A stretch of DNA of 64,000 nt from assembly GCF_950295315.1 (NCBI RefSeq), contig NC_080181.1, positions 1 through 64,000 on the forward strand. The letters run 5' to 3'. Numbering within the stretch: position 1 is the stretch's first letter; each line of letters opens with the position of its first letter. Both the position numbers and the translations under genes were made by a program. Source of the DNA: Erinaceus europaeus. Its lineage: Eukaryota > Chordata > Mammalia > Eulipotyphla > Erinaceidae. The notes beneath the pieces were generated by a model. That model was not told the origin of the DNA. It saw only the letters and a list, made by a program, of their open reading frames with translations, and made no database searches. Of the stretch, positions 1 to 8,047 are shown one piece after another.

Positions 1-84
1 TAGCTGGGTAAGTGTGACCAGGGGCTCAAAACAGGGTCCTGGGATTCCACATAGTTCCCTGGCAGCTCCACCAGCTGTTCCTCC
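1..84 (-). mobile_element. 5' part of tRNA-derived SINE at array seam
   Basis: The internal half of the reverse-oriented SINE described at 7699-7866, cut by the window start. The segment gaccaggggctc corresponds to the B-box side of the element. Confidence 0.6.
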
Positions 85-541
85 AACCCATGCTCCCTTC
101 GTTGTCCATGTAACTATCGATCTGCTCTAGGCATTTCTCACCTTCATATGCCAGAAACTTAACACTTCTCCCTTCCACCCATGAAACTTTGACCTTTTGC
201 TAGGGTGCAAAACAGCAACTCCAATTCAAGTTATTTTCGGGACAAGTGTGTACGTCTCTGTGGAAAGGTGTGTGTGTGTGTGTGTAAGTGTGCATAAGTG
301 TGTTTCAGTTAAGATTACCGCTGTTGTTTCTTTATTCCTGACACAGGGACTTAGGAACTGGGTTGTGTTATGACAAAGGAAGTTTCCACTGCACAAGTGG
401 TTTTTCAAGTATGAATTGGCACATTGGATTGTGGACTCTGTTGTGCATTCTCCCAGGTGGTCCTCAGATGGGTTCTTTCCTTTGCTATTCCCATGCTGTG
501 TGTAATTTTCTGGGTAGACTCAAAGAGGAGTGGCATGGGGA
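85..541. other. Unit 1 leader segment, no gene seen
   Basis: Between the seam SINE and the first CTCF module. It contains a TG microsatellite at 268-285 and otherwise moderate-complexity sequence. Open frames here begin at non-ATG codons or lie in the TG/CA repeat, so I see no gene. The equivalent segment is present in every unit; the TG run varies from 18 bp (unit 1) to 38 bp (unit 6). Confidence 0.6.
268..285. repeat. (TG)n microsatellite
   Basis: An 18-bp TG run followed by aagtgtgcataagtg. It is expanded to 38 bp in unit 6 (39262-39299). Replication slippage makes it a useful unit marker. Confidence 0.95.
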
Positions 542-580
542 GCTCAGCTGCATTCTGCTGTATGTCCACAAGGTGGCGGC
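542..580 (+). promoter_or_regulatory. CTCF motif 1, unit 1
   Basis: The core CCACAAGGTGGCGGC at 566-580 is a close match to the CTCF consensus (CCACNAGGKGGCRSY) on the plus strand. The context gctcagctgcattctgctg, from 542, is shared with motif 2. A CpG at 577-578 falls in the 3' half of the core, at a place where methylation is known to weaken CTCF binding. The overlapping AAGGTGGCGGC is also one base from the YY1 consensus AAGATGGCGGC. The motif is seen; binding is inferred. Confidence 0.82.
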
Positions 581-788
581 AAAGACCATAGTTGAGTGTA
601 GTGATTCTGTGGAATGAGGAGAACTCTAGGAATTGTGGCCCGTGGACAGCAGGGTTGAAATTGACGTAGAGTGCCCTAGACATCTGTTCTTTCCTGTGGG
701 GTGGGGGGATCCCCCATTTGGCTTTGCAAGTGGAAGGGGTTTCTCTCTTTGCCTGGGATGACTCTACTGGGAGCTTGTGAATCCCTGT

Positions 789-830
789 GCTCAGCTGCAT
801 TCTGCTGGGTGTCCACAAGAGGGCAGCACC
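789..830 (+). promoter_or_regulatory. CTCF motif 2, unit 1
   Basis: The core CCACAAGAGGGCAGC at 813-827 closely matches the CTCF consensus on the plus strand, and ACC follows. It lies exactly 247 bp after motif 1 and shares the upstream stretch gctcagctgcattctgctg, so the two modules look like an old local duplication. The core has no CpG, unlike motif 1. A GC box (gggcggg) follows at 832. Confidence 0.85.
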
Positions 831-1026
831 AGGGCGGGACTAAGGCTCCATGGGGCAAGTGCCCTGAGGCACTGGGCTAGGAGAGTGGCGACAGTGTTTC
901 TGGGTGTGCCCCAAGAGCATGGCCAGCCTAGCGCAGGCAGGTAGTGTCCTAAGGATGGGCCCAGACAGGAGCTGTGGGGGTCGTGTTTGCAGAAACAGGG
1001 CCTTCAGAGGATGGCAGAAAGTCCCC
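831..1026. other. Linker between CTCF pair and promoter block, unit 1
   Basis: About 200 bp of GC-rich sequence with one GC box (832). No CCAAT box and no credible coding frame are visible. A long frame crosses this linker in several units but starts at GTG and continues into the promoter repeats, so I do not call it a gene. Confidence 0.6.
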
Positions 1027-1766
1027 GGGGGCGGGCCTCAGAGCCCATGCCCAATGAGCCTGAGGGGAGGGCCCAGTGGGTATTCATAGAGACAGCTGGC
1101 CAATCAGAGAGGAGGAACGTCACCCTCAGGGGCGTGAAGCAAGAGCTGGCCAATGAGAACAGAGGAGGAGTTGCGTGGGCGGGCCTCAGAGAGCAGCCCA
1201 CCAATGAGAGCCTGGGTGCTGGCTCTGGGTGGGCGTACCCCTGGAGGTCAGCCAATCAGGGTCCAGCGGAAGTGCCTGGGGGGCGGGCCCTCGTGAGGCT
1301 GTCCAATGAGCGCCTGGGGCGGGCCTCGTGGGCGGAGCCCAGGAGGCTGGCCAATCATGGGGCAAGGGCGGTGACCTTCCTGGGCGTGCCTTAGGAACTG
1401 GCCTATCAGAGGGCGCCCCTCAGACAGCAGCCCGCCAATGGGAGCCAAGAGAAGGCTGGCTGGGGGCGTGTCCCTGGGACACCAGGCCAATCAGAGTCAA
1501 GCGGAAGTGGCTGGTGGGCGGGCCTTCCGGAGGCTGCCCAATCAGCGTGCTGCAGGGCCGTGTGGGCGGTGCTCAAGGCCGCTGGCCAATCACTGACTAG
1601 GGGCCCAGACCCTCCTGGGCGTGTCCAAGCACACTGGCCAATGAGATTGCTGGTGGTGTTCTGGGCGTGGCCTAGGCCTCTGGCCTATCAGAGCCTGGCT
1701 GGCGCCCTGTGGGCGGGCCTTCTGAAGGAATCCCGCCAATGGGAGCTCAGAGCTGGCCTTAAAAGG
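1027..1766 (+). promoter_or_regulatory. Periodic NF-Y/Sp promoter block, unit 1
   Basis: CCAAT boxes start at 1051, 1100, 1150, 1201, 1252, 1303, 1351, 1435, 1487, 1538, 1586, 1638 and 1736, and two degenerate CCTAT boxes at 1402 and 1684 fill gaps. Successive spacings are mostly 46-52 bp. Most boxes read CCAATCAG or CCAATGAG, the NF-Y form, and alternate with GC boxes (GGGCGGG-type, e.g. 1027, 1175, 1280, 1512, 1709). ETS-type gcggaagtg occurs at 1266 and 1501. The block ends in TTAAAAGG at 1759-1766, a TATA-like box on the plus strand. It is best read as a roughly 50-bp minisatellite that forms a strong CpG-rich promoter. Activity is inferred. Confidence 0.82.
1759..1766 (+). promoter_or_regulatory. 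TATA-like box TTAAAAGG
   Basis: Lies 18 bp after the last CCAAT box at 1736-1740. If used, transcription would start near 1785-1800 and run in the plus direction. An NRF1-like half site, tgcgcatgtg, lies downstream at about 1836. The box is conserved in every complete unit. Confidence 0.5.
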
Positions 1767-2349
1767 CTGGGCGTGCTTCCAGGAAATGCGAAGCAGGGTT
1801 CAGCCCAGGGCCCTGCCTTGCAGAAGCTGTCCAGTGCGCATGTGTATAACTCCGTTTGTGCCTGTGCCTCTGTGGATTTGTGTGTGTGTGTGTGTGTGTG
1901 TGTCTGAGGGAGGGAGAGAGAGAGAGAACAACAGAATCACTGTGGCACAGGTGATTTTGTGCAAAACACTTGGCACATTCTGATTTACAGCTCAATATTG
2001 ACACCAGGGCAGCTCTCCTTGGCCCTTGGTCACTTTTCTTCTTTTCAGATGTAAAGACACTGAAGAGGGAGAGGTTTTTGCCCTGAGGCTTGCACTGGGA
2101 ACTAGCAGCTGCCCTGTTTGTGTTGCCAGACTAGGAAACCTGTGGTGCCTGTCCATGTGGAGAGTCTCCTGGATGAGTTCCTTCTGGAGCCTTTTTCGCT
2201 CGGTCCCGTTGGAGCTGCATATAGCTAATGATTTGGAGATTTTATTCCTTTGGACAATTCTTTTCCTGATGCAAAGTTTCTCTCCAGATTTTAGCAATCA
2301 ATTGTGTGAATGTCACATCGAATTCATTGTAGAAAATGACTACATCAGT
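1767..2349. other. Region downstream of the promoter, unit 1
   Basis: Would be the start of any plus-strand transcript. It holds a GT run at about 1878-1902, a GA-rich stretch to 1926, a possible 5' splice site (cacag/gtgatt, 1951) and a polypyrimidine tract ending in cttttcag at 2041-2048. A 101-codon minus-strand frame at 1992-2297 starts with TTG and is not credible. No recognised RNA family. Confidence 0.5.
1878..1902. repeat. (GT)n microsatellite downstream of promoter
   Basis: About 25 bp of GT in unit 1, shorter in type C units (about 20 bp) and longer in type B units (about 33 bp). Confidence 0.9.
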
Positions 2350-2410
2350 GTCTCTCTCTCTCTTTCTCTCTCTCTCTCTCACTCTCTCTCTCTCTATATA
2401 TATATATATG
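2350..2410. repeat. (TC)n(TA)n compound microsatellite
   Basis: A TC tract runs directly into a TA tract. Approximate total lengths by unit are 61, 58, 86, 83, 54, 56, 61 and 55 bp. Types A and B (units 1, 5, 7, 8) carry single-base interruptions (cactct or ctatct), whereas units 3 and 4 are long and purer. Confidence 0.95.
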
Positions 2411-3720
2411 TAGGTAACATGTAGAGGTCTGAAAATATTTTTTAGCTAGAGACCTGCACAGCTCTGGATTAGGGTAGCAATGTGGATACACCTGGCCCTT
2501 CTGAGCCACAGTCATGAGAGACATCTCACAGAGCCATATCGTATATCACTCTACAAATCTCTCTCAGCACAAACTACCACTGCCAAATCATCTACTTCCC
2601 TCTTGCTCTTTTTGTCCACCAAGTCTTATCCCAAAACTGTAAATCAAAGAAGAAATAGACATAGTGCAGTTCCCTGCACACAGGACAGGCTGAGGCTGGA
2701 CCAGGGAGATGCAATACGCCAGCCTGCATCTTGGCTGGAGCATCACTATGACTACTTCGAATTTGGAGAGGCGAGGGCAGTTTGGGAGAGTGGGCTGCCG
2801 GCCAAGGGTTGCTTCTCAGAGTGGCTAAGACCTAGATGTTCTAAGTGTTACCTTTCCTCACAAACATAAAATAGCAATGCCACTTGTAAGAAGTATGCAT
2901 GGGCATGGAGAGTTTGTCTTCAGTGCTCTGGCACTGATCAACACAGGGCCAGAATTTCAGTCCTTGTCTGTCTCTGTCATTCTGTCTCTCTGACTGTCTC
3001 TACGTGCCTTCTTCACTGGGCCCTTACTGGAAGTCAGTGCATGCATCGTGAACTCAGCCTTCCTGGTGTTGAAATTTTCCTTTCTTTGCCCTTTGGATTA
3101 TTTAGTCTCCTGCACATGGTGTAGTACAAGGGGAACTGGGGAGACAGCGTTGCTGCTGCAGGTTCCAGGCATATGTCCATCTCTAGCTGAAGCTGTCCAG
3201 GCCCTCTGTGCTTGACTGCCATTCTCCAGGGCCCTGAGACTGACACTCAGCCTCAATGCAACCCTCCTCACCTTCCTGCACAGCATCCTTGTCCTTATTC
3301 CATGAGAGCCCCGGTCAAGGGAAGTGAAACTCGATCCCCCTGGCACACACACTGTGCTTTCCCTCTATTAAGCCAAATGGAAAGGATCTGTGGTACTGAT
3401 GGCCACACCAGTGTCCAGATTTCCCATGCAAAACGGAAGCTTCCAGTGTTCAGAAAGAGGGTGTTTTGATGGCTGTGAAATGTCTTTTCCAAGTGCCTCA
3501 TGGTGTTTCAAATCCCTTTGAAACCTGAAGTTCTTTCTTGTATCTAGGGAATATTTTCACCACTGGCCAGAAGGGCCGCCCAACTAGGAGCACAGCTATC
3601 CAGGGGTCAGGAGGTCTTCCAGCCTGCTAGCTCCTGGAGGGATTCCTGAGTATGTCCTCAGGGCCCAAGTGTAAAAGGTGTTTCCAATTGCCTTGATTAG
3701 CAGCAGCCAGGCCCTCAGGT
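2411..3720. other. Central unique segment, unit 1
   Basis: About 1.3 kb of mixed-composition sequence with no repeat family that I recognise. It contains a 129-codon ATG frame (2480-2869) that stays open in all eight complete units. The differences among copies change amino acids at five codons (K/E, Q/R, D/A, W/L, E/Q) and are silent at one, so there is no sign of selection on the protein. Its sequence suggests no domain. I do not call it a gene; it may be part of a long noncoding transcript. Confidence 0.5.
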
Positions 3721-3722
3721 GA

Positions 3723-3766
3723 GGGGCGGGGCTGTGATCTTGACTGGAAGCCCCTAATTTGGCCAA
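3723..3766. promoter_or_regulatory. Isolated GC box plus CCAAT box
   Basis: GGGGCGGGGC at 3723-3732 and ggCCAATgga at 3760-3769, 30 bp apart. This is a second, minor promoter-like site about 2 kb downstream of the main block, conserved in every complete unit. Confidence 0.35.
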
Positions 3767-4384
3767 TGGAGGCATCCATCTTTCTTTGTCTGTCCATAGC
3801 AAGGGCCCGGGGAGTTTGTGCTTCCTGCAAGCAGAGCGACATTGTATGGGACACTCATGCAAGCCTACTTCTGGGAATCTCTCTGAGTGTGATGTGTGGA
3901 CACCAGGACACCATGATCAGGGATGTGAGGCCACAGGAGCAATTGCCTTAGCCGGACCCAAAGGGTAGGTGTAAGGGGCCGGGTTCATCCACTATTGTTT
4001 GGTTCAACACACTTCCCATCTATGTGGAAACACAGCCCTTTCTGGGTACTTTCTGGGCTTGTAATCTGCTGCCCTGAGCAGTGGACTGAGAGCCTGGAGG
4101 CTGAGTAGGCAGCCAAACGTGACTGGACAGGCTCAAGCCCCTGAATTCTGAGGGGTGCCCCAGCTTCCCCCATTGGCAGTGTTTGGATCATAGTGAGGCA
4201 TGGCATTGATTCGGAACTCAGGAGAGTGAGACATGAGAGTCCCTTTGCATATGCATTCTTGCTTAGCCACAATCTGGGCTAGCTGGCTTGCCCTGACCAG
4301 ATAGGTTCTCTGTACATAAGTTGCAGGAGAGGCTGGCTCCCTTGCCACCCATGCTCTGAGACTACTACAGGTGATCTCTGAGCA
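3767..4384. other. Segment with no recognised feature, unit 1
   Basis: Mixed-composition DNA between the minor GC-box site and the CA repeat. The minus-strand frame at 3985-4272 is only 95 codons, and the frame at 4133-4435 opens inside the CA repeat. I see no gene. Confidence 0.5.
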
Positions 4385-4438
4385 CACACAGACACACACA
4401 AACAGACAGACACACACACACACACACACACACACACA
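4385..4438. repeat. (CA)n microsatellite
   Basis: An imperfect CA tract (cagacacacacaaacagaca...) followed by a pure CA run. The pure part is short in type C units (about 18 bp) and longest in unit 7 (51207-51252). Confidence 0.93.
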
Positions 4439-4463
4439 TTACTGTCAGGTTGGTAGTAGAGCC

Positions 4464-5450
4464 TATGGTGAAGGCTGAGGCTGTCTGGGGTCTGTGGGCA
4501 TGAGAGCTGCTGCCTTACAATCTCTACAAGCCAGGTTTGAACCTGTCATCAATGAACACAGTGTAGGAGGTTTTTGAATTCTGGTCTCTTTCCAACTCAT
4601 CTATTTCTCTTCTCGCCTTCTCTATCTCTAACTCTCACATGCTCTCACACACTCTGTCTTCACTCATTAATATTTTACTTAGATTCTTATTTTACTGACA
4701 GGCCCAGATAGACAAAGAGAGTTACCAGAGCACTGCTGAGCTCTGGCTTGTTGTGTTGGCGATTTCACCTAGGCTACTGGAGCCTCAGTTTGTAAGTCTT
4801 TCTGACACAAGCCATATTCTGTCTCCTCATTTCCATGCCAGTATCACTCAGAGTTTATAATAAAGATATACATACATGTATATATGTACATATAGATTTA
4901 TATATCTGTCGTTTTTAGAATGTTCGACCTATGTATTTGACCTTCTTTCAGAATTACCACATTTATAACATCCTAGTTTTTCTGAAATAATTGGCCATAT
5001 AGTTGGAGCAGGATTCAATACAATTATAAATAATAGAACCTTCCAGTAGCATTTCTAATCGTGTTTCTATTAGCATCCTTATTGTAATTATCATGGCCCA
5101 GATCTTCCCTCCTTTTTCTAGTGTAAGCTTCAATACGTATGTGTTTGTTTTCTTTCTCCGGAAATCTTAATGTCCCTGGACCCTGAAGTGTTAGGGAATT
5201 TTTGAAGCAGCCCTCTGTTTCTCAGCAGATGGTTTCTATGTTTCTGCTGTCATCAGGTCTTCTTGTGGTTTTTGTCTTTATTTATTTTTATTGTTTCAAG
5301 TCCTCCTAGACCATCCCCATTTATTTGCATATTTATTTATTTAGTCAGGTATCACATGTGGCATCATTTCTTCTGCTTGAGAGATTTTCTCTTATAACTG
5401 AAGGGAACTTTTGATGCACAATACATTTCCTGGGGCAAATACTACACACA
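4464..5450. repeat. 1-kb block, copy a
   Basis: The first copy. It follows the CA repeat and lacks the ctacacacata lead-in found before copies b and c. An ATTT run lies near 5331. Confidence 0.85.
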
Positions 5451-5680
5451 TATGGTGAAGGCTTGGGTTGTCTGGGGTCTGTGGGCATTAGAGCTGCTGC
5501 GTGACAATCTCTACAACCCAGGTTTGAACCTGTCATGAATGAACACAGCCTAGGGGGTTTTTGACTTCTGGTCTATTTCCAACTCTTCTATTTCTCTTCT
5601 CGCCATCTCTGTCTCTGACTCTCACAGGCTCTCTCTCACTCTGTCTGAACTCAGGAATATTTTACTTATATCCTTATTTT
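5451..5680 (+). mobile_element. Plus-oriented tRNA-type SINE fragment, copy b
   Basis: A B-box-like ggtttgaacctg at 5521-5532, then a CT-rich stretch (tctcttctcgccatctctg) and an AT-rich end, as expected for an old tRNA-derived SINE. Equivalents lie in copies a and c. Family assignment is tentative. Confidence 0.45.
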
Positions 5681-5815
5681 ATTGACAGGCCCAGATATAC
5701 AAAGAGAGTGGCCAGAGCACTGCTGAGCTCTGGCTGGTTTTGTTTGTGATTTCACCTAGGCTACTGGAGCCTCTGACTGGTAAGTCTCTCTGACTTAAGC
5801 CATATTCTGTCTCCT
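5681..5815 (-). mobile_element. Minus-oriented hedgehog-type SINE fragment, copy b
   Basis: Plus-strand order is cccagatatacaaagagag, cagagcactgctgagctctg, gatttcacctaggc, gagcctctgactggtaagt and ctctctgacttaagccat. This parallels the reverse complement of an Erinaceus SINE that I recall (cagagcactgctcagctctg ... ggagcctcaggcatgagagt ... ctctttgcataaccat). Equivalents lie in copies a and c. Confidence 0.55.
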
Positions 5816-6449
5816 CATATCCATGGCAGTATCTCTCAGACTTTATAATAAAGATATACATCCATATACATATATAAATATACATATATATATCTCTGTC
5901 ATTTTTAGAATTGTCAACCTATGTAATTGATCTTAATCAAAATTCACACATTTACAACAGGTTCCTTTTTCCCTACTAATTGGCCACATAGTTGGAGCAG
6001 GATTCAATACAATTATAAATAATAGAACCTTCCAGTAGCATTTCTAATAGCATTTCTATCAGCATCCTTATTTTAATTATCATAGTACAGAACTTGCCTC
6101 CTTTCTCTAGTGTAAGCTTCAATACATATGAGTTTCTTTTCATTCTCCCGAAATCTTAATTTCCCTGGTCTCTGAAGGGTCTCGGAACTTTTGAAGCAGC
6201 CCTTGATTCACAGCAGATGGTTTCTATGTTTCTGCTGTCATCAGGTCTTCTTGTGCTTTTTGTTTTTATTTTTCATTTGTTTCAAATCCTCCTAGATAAC
6301 CCCCATTTACTTGCATATTTATTTATTTATTTATTTATTTGGTTCTATATTACATGAGGGGTCCATTCTTCTGCTTGATAGATTTTTCTCTTATAATTGA
6401 AGGGAAGTTTACACTCACAATACATATCCTGTCGTAAATACTACACACA

Positions 6450-7437
6450 TATGGTGAAGGCTGGGGTTGTCTGGGGTCTGTGGACAGGAGACTGATGCCT
6501 TACAATCTCGACAACCCAGGTTTGAACCTGTCATGTATGAACACAGAGTGGGAGCTTTTGGACTTCTGGTCTCTTTCCAACTCTTCTATTTCTCTTCTTG
6601 CCTTCTCTGTCTCTGACTCTCACAGGCTCTCACTCACTCTGTCTGCACTCATTAATATTTTACTTTTATATTATTTGACTGACAGGCCCAGATATACAAA
6701 GCGAGTCACCAGGCCCCGGCTGAGCTCTGGATTGTTTTGTTGGCGATTTCACCTAGGTTTCTGGAGCCTCAGCTTTGTAAGTCTCTCTGGCACAAGCCAT
6801 ACTCTGTCTCCTCATAGCCATGCCAGTATCCCTCATAGTTGATAATAAAGATACACATACATATATGTACATATACATATATATATATATCAGACATTTT
6901 TAGAATTGTTGACCTTTTTATTTGATCTGAATGCAGAATTACCGCATTTATAATAGCCTCCTTATTCATAAATAATTGGTCACATAGTTGGAGCAGGATT
7001 CACTACAATTATAAATTATAAACTTTCCAGGAGCATTTCCAATAGCCTTTCTATCAGTATCCTTATTGTAATTATCATAGCACAGAACTTGCCTCCATTT
7101 TCTAGTGTAAGCTTCAAATCGTATGCGTTTCTTTTCATTCTCAGAATTCGTAATTTGCCTGGACCCTGTGTGTCAGGGAATTTTTGAAGCAGCCCTCTAT
7201 TTCTCAGCAGACATTTTCTATATTTCTGCTGTCATCAGGTCTTCCTGTGGTGTTTGTTTTTATTTTTTATTTTTTTCAAATCCTCTTAGATCATTCCCAT
7301 TTATTTGCATATTTATTTATTTATTTATTTCGTCCGGTATCACATGAGGGGTCATTTCTTCTGCCTGATAGATTTTCTCTTATAATTGAAGGGAACTTTT
7401 GACACACAATACATTTCCTTTTGCAGATACTACACAC
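6450..7437. repeat. 1-kb block, copy c
   Basis: The third copy. Its TA run (about 6877-6891 in unit 1) is the most length-variable of the three and reaches about 40 bp in units 6 and 8. Confidence 0.85.
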
Positions 7438-7698
7438 TACTACAACTGCTACTGCACTGTTTTTGACAGTGACATCCAATGCACAATGGATTAGTATTGC
7501 ATGGCTCTAGAGAATGTTCACTATTTAACCTACAATGTTTTTAACCTCACAAATATTTATTCTGTTCTTTCTTGGGGGATGAATGGTTTACAGTCAACAG
7601 TTCCATATAATAGTGGGCACGGGGGGGTAATTTTTCCCACTACCCCTGTATTTCTGTACATCCTTTGTAACTTTCTTATTGAGGAGAAGCAAACAGTC
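7438..7698. other. AT-rich tail of unit 1
   Basis: Sequence between the triplicated block and the seam SINE, with a G tract (7621-7627) that is seven or eight long depending on the unit. The part around gaatggtttacagtcaacag faintly resembles a hedgehog retroelement 3' end that I remember, but I cannot support a family. The 68-codon ATG frame at 7501-7707 is broken in units 3, 5 and 7 by the G-tract change, so it is not a gene. Confidence 0.5.
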
Positions 7699-7866
7699 AT
7701 AAATTGAGAGAGCAGGGCCCAAGCAGGAAGAGAGACAGAGAGACATCTGCAGCTCTGATTTGTCACTAGCCCAGCTTTTCCCTAGCTGGGTAAGTGTGAC
7801 CAGGGGCTCAAAACAGGGTCCTGGGATTCCACATAGTTCCCTGGCAGCTCCACCAGCTGTTCCTCC
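7699..7866 (-). mobile_element. Reverse-oriented hedgehog-type tRNA SINE at unit seam
   Basis: Read on the plus strand, the element begins with its A/T tail (ataaattgagag), continues through gagagacagagagacatctg and cagctctgatttgtcac, then gaccaggggctcaaaacag, and ends in ccaccagctg. The order and wording match my memory of the abundant Erinaceus tRNA-derived SINE (tail, CT-rich region, tRNA-related head) on the minus strand. It is diverged, so the insertion is old and predates the amplification: every unit has it at the same place. The family name is from memory. Confidence 0.65.
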
Positions 7867-8047
7867 AACCCATGCTCCCTTCGTTGTCCATGTAACTATC
7901 GATCTGCTCTAGGCATTTCTCACCTTCATATGCCAGAAACTTAACACTTCTCCCTTCCACCCATGAAACTTTGACCTTTTGCTAGGGTGCAAAACAGCAA
8001 CTCCAATCCAAGTTATTTTCGGGACAAGTGTGTACGTCTCTGTGGGA

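Larger units (their letters stand above)
5451..6449. repeat. 1-kb block, copy b
   Basis: The middle copy, with its longest ATTT run near 6318-6341. The opposed SINE-like halves meet near 5675. Confidence 0.85.
4464..7437. repeat. Triplicated 1-kb block, unit 1
   Basis: Three direct copies begin with tatggtgaaggct at 4464, 5451 and 6450 (periods 987 and 999 bp). Each ends near an aatactacacac-type string (5437, 6435, 7424). In each copy the order is: a plus-oriented SINE-like stretch with a B-box-like ggtttgaacctg and a CT-rich tail; a minus-oriented SINE-like stretch with cagagcactgctgagctctg and gagcctc...gtaagtctctctg; an AATAAA string (4859, 5847, 6844); a TA-rich run; an AT-rich body; and an ATTT repeat. 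Copies are clearly diverged within a unit but nearly identical between units, so the triplication is older than the array expansion. Confidence 0.88.
1..7782 (+). repeat. Array unit 1 (type A)
   Basis: This is the reference unit for the detailed annotation. Type A marks are cccatgccc near 1045, tcgtgaggctg at 1291, ccagattttag near 2287, an interrupted TC tract (tctcactctc), and at the 3' end ctcagaattc (7140) with gtccggtatc (7332). Private bases are cttctggagcc (2179), gagtcaagcgg (1494) and gggcccagacc (1601). Its TG run is the shortest in the array at 18 bp. Confidence 0.95.

Noticed and set aside
5521..5532. A functional tRNA gene at the B-box-like ggtttgaacctg
   Set aside because: No matching A box or cloverleaf is visible nearby; it fits a decayed tRNA-derived SINE.
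6480..6842. A 120-codon plus-strand frame in copy c of the 1-kb block
   Set aside because: It starts at GTG and covers SINE-derived sequence; equivalents in copies a and b are shorter or broken.
4859..6849. AATAAA strings at 4859, 5847 and 6844 as polyadenylation sites
   Set aside because: They are part of the repeated TTATAATAAAGATA segment next to SINE pieces and TA runs. Without a defined transcript they are not supportable as terminators.
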